This document shows positions 18,362 to 27,267 of a DNA stretch of 64,000 bases, piece after piece (the first letter of the stretch is position 1; every line of letters starts with the position of its first letter). The position numbers and the translations under genes were made by a program. The notes under the pieces were generated by a model. That model searched no databases and was not told the DNA's origin. It saw only the letters and a program-made list of their open reading frames with translations. Source of the stretch: Streptosporangium lutulentum (lineage in GTDB: Bacteria; Actinomycetota; Actinomycetes; Streptosporangiales; Streptosporangiaceae); NCBI RefSeq assembly GCF_030811455.1, contig NZ_JAUSQU010000001.1:1736001-1800000 (forward strand). Direction: 5' to 3'.

Positions 18362-18508
18362 GCCGCAATGGGGCCCGACAGTGACGCCGGGATCGAACGA
18401 CCAACGTAGTGGAGCCCAAGATAAAAAGATCTTGGGGTTGCCGATTTTAGAGCATTCGAACCACTGAAAGCAGCCGCAATGGAGCCGAGATGAGTCCTCG
18501 GGGCGAAG
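18362..18508 (-). ncRNA. CreA-like RNA: two degenerate CRISPR repeats around a pseudo-spacer
   Basis: On the minus strand a first pseudo-repeat (18508-18473) keeps a CCGAG/CTCGG stem and ends CTCCATTGCGGC. A 74-nt pseudo-spacer (18472-18399) follows, then a second pseudo-repeat (18398-18362), GTTCGATCCCGG... ending CCATTGCGGC. The handle ATTGCGGC equals that of the real arrays, so Csb2 could process it. The guide starts TGCTTTCAGTGGTT and matches 18772-18785 upstream of the small gene at 18759-18517 at 12 of 14 positions, mismatching only at 6 and 12. An 8-bp stem CCCAAGAT/ATCTTGGG (18415-18436) lies in the pseudo-spacer. It begins 8 bases after the stop of the small gene. Interpreted as the antitoxin RNA of a CreTA module; a CreR-type autoregulator of cas is the alternative. 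Confidence 0.75.
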
Positions 18509-18516
18509 TAAAATCT

Positions 18517-18759
18517 TTACTTTTTTGAGTCCGGTGGTCGACGAGCGGCGACCTTCCCACCGGGTGGGTCTGAGCGTTGGATTTCGACCTTGGCGGAAAT
18601 ACCTCGATTAGTTTCGAGGTCTCCCCTCAAGGCCCAACGACGAAAGAGTATCCCCTTTCCCCCGACCTCTCTCCTCTTCCGGCGCCAGAGGAGGAGAAGT
18701 GGCCCGGCAAGGGCTAAAACATACATCAACGGCGCGTATGTGCTAATTTCTTGGAGCAT
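18517..18759 (-). CDS. Small membrane protein, candidate CreT toxin
   Basis: 80 codons from ATG 18759, divergent from cas3. One hydrophobic helix near the N-terminus (YAPLMYVLALAGPLLLLW) followed at once by RRKRRE and a basic, Pro-rich tail. This layout is common in small membrane-acting toxins and holin-like peptides. A GAAGAG lies directly before the start, so initiation may be weak or leaderless. The CreA-like RNA follows 8 bases after the stop and its guide targets the 14 bp located 13-26 bases upstream of the start. That order (targeted promoter, small gene, pseudo-repeats) and the place beside a type I cas operon fit CreTA. No toxin family is recognised, and toxicity is inference. A protein of unrelated role is the alternative. 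Confidence 0.6.
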   Translation of the reverse strand: MLQEISTYAPLMYVLALAGPLLLLWRRKRREVGGKGILFRRWALRGDLETNRGISAKVEIQRSDPPGGKVAARRPPDSKK

Positions 18760-18771
18760 CTCTTCGGTTTC

Positions 18772-18785
18772 TGCTTGCAGTGATT
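18772..18785 (+). promoter_or_regulatory. Predicted Cascade target upstream of the candidate toxin gene
   Basis: TGCTTGCAGTGATT on the plus strand equals the CreA-like guide at positions 1-5, 7-11 and 13-14. TTC lies immediately 5' (18769-18771), the PAM side for type I systems. On the minus strand the site overlaps TAATCA, a weak candidate -10, upstream of the ATG at 18759. It lies within the 260-bp region between that gene and cas3, so binding could repress either promoter. Confidence 0.7.
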
Positions 18786-19019
18786 ACCCGACCTTCACGA
18801 GTCTGGCGACGCATCCATGATCAATCAATCGATTTCCGATAAGTCTAAATGTGGGTGGTTTGCACATTATGGGAAGTTCTGTGACAAGTGCAGCAAAATA
18901 GCCCCTTTCACTCTTGGTCTTCCTCCGTCAAGCCGTCGGCGCTCCTTGAAGATCTGTCGGTAGCTTCTGGCATCCTCAACAGTTGTGCCGCTAAGCGGGA
19001 ATATTTGTGAGGTAATGCG

Positions 19020-21482
19020 ATGATTGACGCCTTTGCGGATTTCGTTCTCCGTGCGACCGATCAGGCTTATGGTCCGTATCCGTACCAGGAGCAGTTGGCG
19101 GCGGAGGGATTTCCGCAGGTCCTGCGGGTGCCGACCGGGGCGGGCAAGACGATGGCGGCCGTGTTGCCCTGGGTATGGCGCCGTAACGTCTGCCCGGAGG
19201 AGACCCCACGTCGGCTGGTCTACGTCTTGCCACTACGTGGCCTGGTCGAGCAGACGGTCGGTCACATCACGACATGGCTGAGCCGCGTCGGGATGTCGAA
19301 CGAGGTCGGTGTGCACGTCCTGATGGGCGGAGTCGATCGCGACGATTCGGCCTGGCAGTCTCATCCGGACAAATCCGCGATCCTGGTCGGCACGCAGGAC
19401 ATGGTGCTCTCTCGGGCCTTGATGCGTGGATATGCCGAGCCCCGGCCACGCTGGCCGATCTCGTTCGCACTGCTGCACACTGACACCCAGTGGGTGTTCG
19501 ATGAGACCCAGCTGCTCGGTCCGGCGTTGCCGACGTCGATTCAGCTGCAGGCGTTCCGCGATCGGATGGGAACGGCCACGCCGACCGCCACCATGTGGAT
19601 GTCGGCCACGTTGTCGCCCGAGGACATCGCCACCATCGATCACGCTCCCGCGACTCGGGTCATGCAGTTGAGTCTTGAGGATCGCCACGGTCCGCTGAAA
19701 CGCCGCCTTGACGCCACGCGGACCGTTCACCGGCTCAACCTCACCGATGACACCAATCGGTATCCCGCGGAAGTCGCCGCTGCGCTGGCTGACCACCATC
19801 GTGCGGGCACTCGCACGATCGGCGTGTTCAACACGGTTGATCGGGCAGCGGCGGTGTACGAGCAGCTACTCAAGGCCGCCCCTGACGCTGATCTGCTCCT
19901 GGTGCATTCCCGGTTCCGGCCGGTAGAGCGTCGCGCTGCGGCCGATCGGCTGGCGGCTGAGCTTTCGCCGGCTGGGCAGATCGTGGTGACCACACAGGTC
20001 CTTGAGGCAGGAATCGACATCTCCTCGCGCACCCTATTCACCGAGGCGGCGCCCTGGAGTTCGGTCGTGCAACGGGCGGGTCGATGCAATCGAGCCGGAG
20101 AGTACGGCCCCGGTGAGGCGGTACTGCTGTGGGCGCCGCCTCCGGCGGGCCGTGCGACAGCGGCCCCCTACGACGAGGGCGACCTCGCCGAAACCGCGTC
20201 TGCGCTAACCGCGCTGGAGGGGCAGGCAGTCACCTCAACCGACTTACAAGACCACCCGGTCAAGCAGGCACAAGCCTTGTATCCCCTGCTACGCCGACGT
20301 GACTTGCTTGACCTGTTCGACACGATGCCCGATCTCACCGGCAACGACATCGACGTCACGCCGTGGATCCGCGACGCCCAAGACCGGACGCTGTTGGTGG
20401 CCTGGCGGCGCTGGGCCGGCGGACAACCCGGCGAGGACGAACTTTTCCCCCACCGAGACGAGCTGTGCCCCGCCCCGATCAATGATGTCCGGGACCTCGT
20501 GACCGGCAAGCAGACCGGCAAAAATCAGATGCTGTTGTGGGCGCAAGATCCTCTGGGCGGAAAATGGCGGCGCGCCCGAAGCGACGATCTACGCCCAGGC
20601 GGCGTGCTGCTTGCTGACGCCACCAAGGGCGGCTACGACCCAGCGCTGGGGTGGGCGCCCAAGTCCGGGGCGCCGGTAATGCCCGTCGCTGAGATGAGCG
20701 CCGCAGAGGAGTCGGGCGACACGCTGCCCGATGACAGTCCCAGCTTCCGCCGCGGCCGCTGGGTCACGCTGCTCGAACATCTCGGCGACGTCGATCGCGA
20801 AGTTGCGTCTCTTGCTGAGGAACTGGCGCCGCTGCCCGGCCTGACACCCACCATGATTGAGGCGGCGATACTCGCCGGCCGCTATCACGACCTCGGCAAG
20901 GCCCACCCGGTGTTCCAGACCACGCTGACCGGCGCCGATCAGAAGACGCCCGAGGCCGACATCCTCAACGACGGCGACCATGTTGAGGGGCCGGCCTCGC
21001 TGTGGGCGAAGTCTCCGCATCGAAGCGGGCGGCACAGCAGGCGGTATTTTCGCCACGAGTTGGTGAGCGCGCTGATGCTGCTGCATCCCGACTGCCGGTT
21101 GCTCGACGATGCGGCCGAGCCCGATCTGGTGGCCTACCTTGCTGCCGCACACCATGGCAAGGTCCGCCTCTCGGTCCGTTCCGTGGGCGACGAGAGCGGC
21201 GAAGAGCCGCCGCGCATCCTCGGTGTAGCGGCGGGAGACCTTGTTCCTGCGGTCCAGGTGCCGTACGGCGGGCAGACACCCGAGATCATTCTCGATCCGG
21301 CGATGCTTCTGCTCGGGGGTGAGAACGGCCGCCCCTCCTGGGTCAGCTGGGTCCTGAAGCTGCGAGATCGCCCCGATTTGGGACCGTTCCGGCTTGCTTT
21401 CCTGGAAGCGCTGGTCCGCGTCGCCGACTGGCGGGCCAGCGCTACCTACGACGTGCCGGCCGCTGCGGGGGATGCGAAGTGA
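19020..21482 (+). CDS. cas3: CRISPR-associated helicase-nuclease Cas3, type I-G
   Basis: 820 residues. Superfamily 2 helicase first: Walker A VPTGAGKTMAAVL, DExH-type VFDETQLLG, MSATLSPED, and motif VI VVQRAGRCNRAGE. The HD nuclease is C-terminal (AGRYHDLGKAHPVFQ, then AAHHGKVRLS). Helicase-then-HD order is characteristic of type I-G (I-U) Cas3, the reverse of most type I systems. It unwinds and degrades DNA marked by the effector complex. First gene of a tight operon; it overlaps csx17 by 4 bases (GTGA). Start ATG 19020 with GAGG upstream. Confidence 0.93.
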   Translation: MIDAFADFVLRATDQAYGPYPYQEQLAAEGFPQVLRVPTGAGKTMAAVLPWVWRRNVCPEETPRRLVYVLPLRGLVEQTVGHITTWLSRVGMSNEVGVHVLMGGVDRDDSAWQSHPDKSAILVGTQDMVLSRALMRGYAEPRPRWPISFALLHTDTQWVFDETQLLGPALPTSIQLQAFRDRMGTATPTATMWMSATLSPEDIATIDHAPATRVMQLSLEDRHGPLKRRLDATRTVHRLNLTDDTNRYPAEVAAALADHHRAGTRTIGVFNTVDRAAAVYEQLLKAAPDADLLLVHSRFRPVERRAAADRLAAELSPAGQIVVTTQVLEAGIDISSRTLFTEAAPWSSVVQRAGRCNRAGEYGPGEAVLLWAPPPAGRATAAPYDEGDLAETASALTALEGQAVTSTDLQDHPVKQAQALYPLLRRRDLLDLFDTMPDLTGNDIDVTPWIRDAQDRTLLVAWRRWAGGQPGEDELFPHRDELCPAPINDVRDLVTGKQTGKNQMLLWAQDPLGGKWRRARSDDLRPGGVLLADATKGGYDPALGWAPKSGAPVMPVAEMSAAEESGDTLPDDSPSFRRGRWVTLLEHLGDVDREVASLAEELAPLPGLTPTMIEAAILAGRYHDLGKAHPVFQTTLTGADQKTPEADILNDGDHVEGPASLWAKSPHRSGRHSRRYFRHELVSALMLLHPDCRLLDDAAEPDLVAYLAAAHHGKVRLSVRSVGDESGEEPPRILGVAAGDLVPAVQVPYGGQTPEIILDPAMLLLGGENGRPSWVSWVLKLRDRPDLGPFRLAFLEALVRVADWRASATYDVPAAAGDAK

Positions 21483-23698
21483 GCTCGATCATGCTGCGTG
21501 GCTGCGCGGCGACTACCCTCGCCGGCTATCTCCAGGCTCTCGGTCTGCTGCGCGTGCTCACGCTGCAACGTGACCCGGGTGCTCGGCTGCACTGGGTGGG
21601 TAATCGGCCCGTCCTGACGACCGGGCTGGACCACGAAGAGCTGCTCGACTGGCTGATTGACGCCTACCGGCCCAGCCCGATCATCTCCCCGTGGAACTCC
21701 GGCTCCGGCTTCGCAGGTAACGGCAAGAGCCCAGCGGCCGAACGCGCGCTGACCGCCATAGCCGACTCCACGACCGAACGGCTCGCGCCACTGCGTGCGG
21801 CCATCCATGCTGGTCGCGCCGTTGTCGTTGAGGCGCGCCGCCGCAGCTACGGCGGCACGGGTGAAGAGTTGTGGGCCAAAGAGCACAAGACCGATGTCAT
21901 TCAGCTGTGTCGCAACATGCTGCCCGATGATGCCCTCCTGTGGATCGACGCGGCGGTAGCCCTCACCGCCGCCCATCCCGCCTACAATCCGCTCGCCGGC
22001 ACAGGCGGGAACTTCGGCCGCCAGGAGCTGTCAGCCACCTTTCTCCAGCGGCTGCTCGTGTTGATCGGTCCAGATGCTGACCGGACCCGCTCACGCCGAT
22101 GGGGCCAAGCGGTGCTGATGGGTGATGAGTCGGTGCCGTATCTGCGGGAAACCGTGGGTCAATACGATCCCGGCCGAGCCGGAGGCATCCACTCCTCACC
22201 CGGTGAGAAGAGCGACGACTCCGGGTTCGTCAACCCCTGGGCCAACGTACTCACCTTGGAAGGGGTGCTGTTGTTCGCCGGGGCCACGGTCCGCCGTCAC
22301 GGCACCGAGGCCAGTAGTGCTGCGTTGCCCTTCCTCACCCGCAGCACAGCCGTCGGCCATAGCACCGCTGCCGAAGCCGAAACGGTCAAGGGAGAGCTGT
22401 GGGCTCCGCTGTGGCCGCGCCCGGCGACGCTCGCCGAGATCGGTCAGTTGCTGGGTGAGGGGCGAGCCACCTGGCGGGGTAGGCAAGCGCGGACCGGCTT
22501 GGACTTTGTCTTGGCCGTGGCCGCGCTCGGCGTCGATCGAGGCATCGGATCCTTCAGCAGATTCGTCATTGCCGAGCGCCTTGGCCAAAATCCCCTCGCA
22601 GTCGCCGCCGGGCGCGTCCAGGTCCGCAGGCACCCCGAGGAACGCCTGCTGCGTGCCCCGTATGACTGGGTGCGCCGGGTACAGCGCGCCGGTCTGCTTC
22701 CGGCTGGGATCGCCACCGCGGTCCGGCAGGTTGAGCGTGAGATCTACGCGGTGGCGACCGGTGAAGGCCCGGGAGCGCTACGTCGCTTCGTCATCGCCTT
22801 CGGCCGTCTCCACGAAGCCGTTGCCCGCTCCGGCGCCATACGCGCTCAAGTTCCCCCTTTCAGCAGCCGCGAGACGTCCTGGGCGCCGGTGCTAGGTGAT
22901 GGAGGAGAGGAGTTGCGCATCGCGCTGGGTTACGCCGGACTCCGCGACGCTCGACCGCGTCCCCACGCCGGTCTGCGGGAACTGCTGACCCGGATAAGCA
23001 TCAGCGCTGCTGCGGGTTTGACCTGGTCCGACCAGCCTGCGACCGGTATCGAGATCACCGGTTCCACGCTGGCCAAGGCCCTGGCCGAAGCCCACCGTCG
23101 ACGCACCTTCCTGCCTCCGGCCGCCGACTCTCGTCCCGGAGCGAAAGACCTGCCGACTGAGCCGATCTCCTCACGGGCGGCTTTCCCTCATGGGCGATGG
23201 GTGCCCGCGGCACTGCTGGAACGATTCACACTCGGCGACACCAACGATGAGCTGATCGCCGATTATCTACGGGGATTACTTGTCCTGGGTTGCGACGCCA
23301 AGGCCGCCGAACCCTTCGGCGACGAAGATCGGCACGCGCGCCATCCGATCATCCGCATCTTTTTGCCGTTCTTCGGCACCCATGCGCTGAACATGCAGAT
23401 TGGCACGCCACCTCGTCCGGTGACGATCGATTTTTCCCCTCGGGCCGACTGGGTCCCCCGCCTGATCGCCGCCGGGCCCTCGAACGTGCTGGCCGATGTG
23501 CTGCTGCGGCTGAAGCTGGCCGGCTGCCCGCCGGTGGTCACCGAACCCGCTTTACGGGCAAACAGGATCGACGGCGTGCGCCTGGCCGCCGCTCTCCTCC
23601 TTCTCGTCCCACCCGCGCATCGCATCCGCGCGCTGAACGCCACCTGCCAAATCCCCACCCCCGACCTGTCCGACCAGAACGAAGGAATTCTTACGTGA
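21479..23698 (+). CDS. csx17: Type I-G large effector subunit Csx17 (Cas8-like)
   Basis: 739 residues, GTG start overlapping the cas3 stop. The N-terminus has the Csx17 signature: LRGCAATTLAGYLQALGLLR, DPGARLHWVG, and YRPSPIISPWNSGSGF. A second conserved block is NPLAGTGGNFGRQELSATF. In type I-G complexes this subunit takes the Cas8 place, expected to read the PAM and hold the crRNA 5' end. Full length, no frame breaks. It overlaps csb1 (GTGA at 23695). Confidence 0.92.
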   Translation: MSSIMLRGCAATTLAGYLQALGLLRVLTLQRDPGARLHWVGNRPVLTTGLDHEELLDWLIDAYRPSPIISPWNSGSGFAGNGKSPAAERALTAIADSTTERLAPLRAAIHAGRAVVVEARRRSYGGTGEELWAKEHKTDVIQLCRNMLPDDALLWIDAAVALTAAHPAYNPLAGTGGNFGRQELSATFLQRLLVLIGPDADRTRSRRWGQAVLMGDESVPYLRETVGQYDPGRAGGIHSSPGEKSDDSGFVNPWANVLTLEGVLLFAGATVRRHGTEASSAALPFLTRSTAVGHSTAAEAETVKGELWAPLWPRPATLAEIGQLLGEGRATWRGRQARTGLDFVLAVAALGVDRGIGSFSRFVIAERLGQNPLAVAAGRVQVRRHPEERLLRAPYDWVRRVQRAGLLPAGIATAVRQVEREIYAVATGEGPGALRRFVIAFGRLHEAVARSGAIRAQVPPFSSRETSWAPVLGDGGEELRIALGYAGLRDARPRPHAGLRELLTRISISAAAGLTWSDQPATGIEITGSTLAKALAEAHRRRTFLPPAADSRPGAKDLPTEPISSRAAFPHGRWVPAALLERFTLGDTNDELIADYLRGLLVLGCDAKAAEPFGDEDRHARHPIIRIFLPFFGTHALNMQIGTPPRPVTIDFSPRADWVPRLIAAGPSNVLADVLLRLKLAGCPPVVTEPALRANRIDGVRLAAALLLLVPPAHRIRALNATCQIPTPDLSDQNEGILT

Positions 23699-24651
23699 TC
23701 CCCCTGGACGTCCCCCGGCTCCGTTTCACTGCTGAACTGCAGCCACTCCTCGGCTCGACGTTCCAGCCCACCGGCTTCCCCGACATCGGCGCAGCGGTGT
23801 TCGAGCGATTCGACGATGACGGCCAGACGACCGAGGCGCTGCTGGTCGAATCCGTCCAATCCATGGCCAACCGGCTGGAAGCCATGGCATGGGACCGCGG
23901 CGCTCAGCAACCGGTCGATCTGCTGGCAGCTCTGCCGTACGTGCGCGTCGAGCAGGCCGGCACCGGGGAATACCGCACCTCCAGCCGGGTGGAGGCCCAC
24001 CGGCTCACCTCAGCGTTCGTCCGTGACGCCGAGCTGGACGGCGTCAAGATGGCCGAGGTGCTCCGTGAACGACTCGGTCTGGTCAAAGACACCCCGCTGA
24101 GCTATCCGCGGATGGCTGCGGCCCTGCTGCGCTTGGACCCGTTCTGCCTGCTGCACGGAGTCTTCTTCAATCAGAAAGTCTGGGTGGGGCAGCCCCGGTT
24201 CACTCGCGCGGTGTCCGGTGTCATCGAGGCGCACGACGTGCGCCGAGCCGTGAGCGGCGGCCGTAAATCCGATCTCGTACGGCACGGCCTCGAAGGCGCA
24301 TCCGGCGGCACCAGCGAGGGCTACGGGTCCATCCCGTTCCACCGCATCGAATGGACCGCCCGCACCATCAGGGCGTACTTCGTCGTCGACGTGGAGCTGA
24401 TCCGCTCCTACGGGCTGGCTCCCGAGACCACCGAGCTGCTCATCGCCATCGCCCTGTGGGAGATCCGCTCCCTGCTGTCTTCAGGACTGCGCCTGCGAAC
24501 CGCGTGTGACCTCGATGTCGTCAGCGGCCCCAGCGGATTGTATGACCTTCCCTCCCAGGACGATCTGAGCGCCCGGATCACCGAACTGATCAAACGACGC
24601 CACGACGACTTCGGTGACACCAATGTGATCACCGTTGGCTGGAAGGGCTGA
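23695..24651 (+). CDS. csb1: Type I-G backbone protein Csb1 (Cas7)
   Basis: 318 residues from GTG 23695, with AAGGA upstream and a 4-base overlap with csx17. The family pattern is clear: ALLVESVQSMANRLEAMAW near the N-terminus, TSSRVEAHRLTSAF, LRLDPFCLLHGVFF, and GYGSIPFHRIEWTA. Csb1 is the RAMP-fold Cas7 subunit that coats the spacer part of the crRNA. ATG 24653 of csb2 follows with one base between stop and start. Confidence 0.92.
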   Translation: MIPLDVPRLRFTAELQPLLGSTFQPTGFPDIGAAVFERFDDDGQTTEALLVESVQSMANRLEAMAWDRGAQQPVDLLAALPYVRVEQAGTGEYRTSSRVEAHRLTSAFVRDAELDGVKMAEVLRERLGLVKDTPLSYPRMAAALLRLDPFCLLHGVFFNQKVWVGQPRFTRAVSGVIEAHDVRRAVSGGRKSDLVRHGLEGASGGTSEGYGSIPFHRIEWTARTIRAYFVVDVELIRSYGLAPETTELLIAIALWEIRSLLSSGLRLRTACDLDVVSGPSGLYDLPSQDDLSARITELIKRRHDDFGDTNVITVGWKG

Positions 24652-24652
24652 G

Positions 24653-26131
24653 ATGCTCACCGTCGCCCTGCATTTCCCCTGGCGGCGCTACCACGCCACC
24701 CCCTGGGGCAAGTACGTCAACGAAGGCGCCGTGGAACTGCCGCCCTCGCCGTGGCGGCTGCTGCGCGCGCTGTATTCCACCTGGAAACTCCGCATACCCG
24801 ACCTGCCGGAGGAGCAGGTCCACGACTTGCTGTCCCTGCTGGCTCAGCCGCCGTCCTACACGCTGCCGCCCTACCGCCCAGCGCACAGCCGCCACTACTA
24901 CCCCGACAGCAAACACCGGGCGGGCAAGCCGAGCACCGACAAGGTCATCGACGCCTTCGTCGCTCTGGGGGGTGATGCCACCATCTACGCCCACTGGTCC
25001 CTCACCCTCACCCCGCAGCAGCAGTCCCTGCTGGAGCGACTGCTGCAATCACTGCCCTACCTGGGCCGCGCCGACAGCATCTGCGAGGCACGCCTGGCGC
25101 CCGACTGGACCCCCTCGCTGGACGGGCCACCACGACTCGCCGTTCCCACCGACCTGTCAGACGAAGAACTCAACGGCCACGAAGAAATCGACCTCCTCGT
25201 TCCCGAACTGCCGTTGGATATCGTCGCGCTCACCGCGCGGCCTGCCGACATCCGCGCCGCCAAGCTCCTCTACCCACCCGCCACCCGCCTGATTTCCTAC
25301 ACCCTTCCTGGGCCCGGCCACGACCTCCTCCCTGCCTCCAAACCCACGGGAAACCGGAAACGCTCCATCTCTCACCGCACCGGGGGCAACGGCGGCGCGA
25401 CCAACGTGACTGCCGTCCGGATCGCCGTGGCCGGCACCGCCCAACCCTCAATTCGTGCCACCGTCGCCCTCACTGATGCCTTCCGCGCAGCCGCGGTCAA
25501 AGAGCTCAGCGGTATCCGGCAGGCAAAAGCCACCAGTCTCCTGGCCGGTAAGAATCACGACGACACCCCGCTCACCTACCACCAACACGCTCATTTCCTG
25601 CCGTGGGACCAAGACGGCGACCGGCGCATCGACGAGATACTCCTGTGGGTGCCCGGCGGCCTCGACGACGACGAACTCCAAGCCCTCGACAAGCTGGCTG
25701 GTCGCAGCGTCGGCACCCCGAAAAACGTTCCCGGGCCGAAAGACCTCCAGGTCCGCATCGCGGCCTACGGAACAGCCGAGACCATCCTGCCCGCGCAACT
25801 ACGCGGCCCCTATCGGCAGTGGCGATCGGTGACGCCGTTCGTGCCCTACCGCCACCGCAAGCGCCACCAGGAAATGGACGACTATCTCACCGCCGAAATC
25901 ACCCGCGAGCTCACGCAACGAGGCATTCCCGCTCCAATATGCGTCAGCCGAGATGCCACCGACGACTGGCCGCTGTTCACCCGACATCGCTGGTCCCGCT
26001 CCAACCGCACAGAGGCCCGTCCCGGCTACGGACTCACCCTAGAATTTGCAGAACCAGTCTCCGGTCCCTTAGCACTCGGCCACCTCTCCCACTTCGGCCT
26101 AGGCGTCTTCCGCCAGCAGCCCCACCCGTAG
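24653..26131 (+). CDS. csb2: Type I-G Cas5-Cas6 fusion Csb2
   Basis: 492 residues. N-terminal Cas5-like part (MLTVALHFPWRRYHATPWGK, VELPPSPWRLLRALYSTW) and a C-terminal RAMP half with several His residues (YHQHAHFLPWDQDGD) and the family-type end PLALGHLSHFGLGVFRQQP. It should both cut precursor crRNA in the repeat and cap the crRNA. With two diverged arrays and two pseudo-repeats nearby, this single nuclease must recognise all of them, which fits their shared CATTGCGG end. No cas1, cas2 or cas4 follows. Confidence 0.92.
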   Translation: MLTVALHFPWRRYHATPWGKYVNEGAVELPPSPWRLLRALYSTWKLRIPDLPEEQVHDLLSLLAQPPSYTLPPYRPAHSRHYYPDSKHRAGKPSTDKVIDAFVALGGDATIYAHWSLTLTPQQQSLLERLLQSLPYLGRADSICEARLAPDWTPSLDGPPRLAVPTDLSDEELNGHEEIDLLVPELPLDIVALTARPADIRAAKLLYPPATRLISYTLPGPGHDLLPASKPTGNRKRSISHRTGGNGGATNVTAVRIAVAGTAQPSIRATVALTDAFRAAAVKELSGIRQAKATSLLAGKNHDDTPLTYHQHAHFLPWDQDGDRRIDEILLWVPGGLDDDELQALDKLAGRSVGTPKNVPGPKDLQVRIAAYGTAETILPAQLRGPYRQWRSVTPFVPYRHRKRHQEMDDYLTAEITRELTQRGIPAPICVSRDATDDWPLFTRHRWSRSNRTEARPGYGLTLEFAEPVSGPLALGHLSHFGLGVFRQQPHP

Positions 26132-26145
26132 GTGCTGAGCACCTA

Positions 26146-27267
26146 CTGAGCCGATCGTAAGTTTTGGGACTATCCGTGTTATGGGCTGATGTAGGCCAGA
26201 TGCGGATCGGCGAAGAAGGCCCGGACAATGTCGGGACGCTTTTGCAGCCGGCGCATGCTGCGGTGCATAGCCGCGGCCAGCTCATGCTCATCGGCGACCG
26301 CCTGGCGCGCCACCCGGGCCTTGACGTTTTGGTTGACCCACTCATCGGGGTTGACCTCCGGCGCATACGCGGGCAGGAAAAACAACCGCAGCCGCCCGCC
26401 GGTACGCGCGACGAAATCACCGACCGCTCGGGCGGTATGAATCGACGAGCCGTCGACGATCAAAACGATCGGCCCGGTAATGGTGCGCAGCAGCTGCGCG
26501 CAGAACCCGAGGAACGCCCACCGGTCCATCGCGCCGTGTCCCAGCCGATAGCGCAGTGTGCCGTCGGCCCCGACCGCCGAGAACATCTTCACCGACCGGC
26601 GACCCGCCCCGGCTGACACGACCGGCGTCTGCCCCACCAGGGCCCAGGTGGTGCCGCAGCGGTGATCGACACGCATGCTCATCTCGTCGGCGAACAACAC
26701 CACTGTCCCGCGTCTGCGCGCCCGGCGGCAGATTGCCGGGAAGGCCACCGTCGTCCACCCGGTGATGGCCGCCGGATCACGCCGGAGTGCGGCGTAGGCC
26801 GGACGCTGTGGCGACAGGCCCAGCCCGCGCAGCAGCCGCCCGGTCGCCGTCACCGACAGGTCGATCCCGAACCAGGCCGCGATCACCATCGCCACCAGCG
26901 CCCTGGTCCACAGCACAACGGCCGTGCCCAGTACCTGACGGGGGGTGACGTCACGGACCACCGCCTTGATGGTCTGCTCCTGGCCGGGGGTGAGCCGCCG
27001 TGGCCGGCCCGGCGCCTTCTTGATCCGTAGCGCCTCGATACCGCCCGCCCGCGCCTGGCGTTTCCACCGAAACACCGATTCGCGGCCTACTCCCAGTGCT
27101 TCAGCCACCCGATCCGGTGACATGCTCCCTCCCAGTAACCGGAGGGCGAAGACCTTCTCCTCGAACGTCGCTCTGCGACCTTTTCTGGCCATACTCCAAG
27201 CATGTCCCCGCCGGAACGCGATCTCCCACCGCCACCCAACAAGTACCAAAACTTATGATCGGCTCAG
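26146..27267 (-). mobile_element. IS630-family element (about 1,122 bp)
   Basis: Ends CTGAGCCGATCGTAAG and, inverted, CTGAGCCGATCATAAG, continuing TTTTGG. Flanked by TA (26144-26145 and 27268-27269), the target of this family. Inserted 14 bp behind csb2, between the cas operon and array 2. Confidence 0.9.
26179..27192 (-). CDS. IS630-family transposase
   Basis: 337 residues from ATG 27192 (an in-frame GTG lies at 27249). Two helix-turn-helix units (SPDRVAEALGVGRESVFRWK, then LTPGQEQTIKAVV) and the DDE_3 core: FADEMSMR (Asp 1), LIVDGSSIHTAR (Asp 2), YAPEVNPDEWVNQNVK (Glu). Single intact frame. Confidence 0.9.
   Translation of the reverse strand: MARKGRRATFEEKVFALRLLGGSMSPDRVAEALGVGRESVFRWKRQARAGGIEALRIKKAPGRPRRLTPGQEQTIKAVVRDVTPRQVLGTAVVLWTRALVAMVIAAWFGIDLSVTATGRLLRGLGLSPQRPAYAALRRDPAAITGWTTVAFPAICRRARRRGTVVLFADEMSMRVDHRCGTTWALVGQTPVVSAGAGRRSVKMFSAVGADGTLRYRLGHGAMDRWAFLGFCAQLLRTITGPIVLIVDGSSIHTARAVGDFVARTGGRLRLFFLPAYAPEVNPDEWVNQNVKARVARQAVADEHELAAAMHRSMRRLQKRPDIVRAFFADPHLAYISP

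Noticed and set aside
17970-18419. 149-codon minus-strand frame between array 1 and cas3
   Set aside because: It runs through the second pseudo-repeat and matches no family; the RNA interpretation explains the region better.
18362-18508. Treating the two pseudo-repeats as the last units of array 1
   Set aside because: They lie over 600 bp beyond the leader-side repeat, are 111 bp apart and are degenerate in the middle, unlike the neighbouring leader-proximal repeats.
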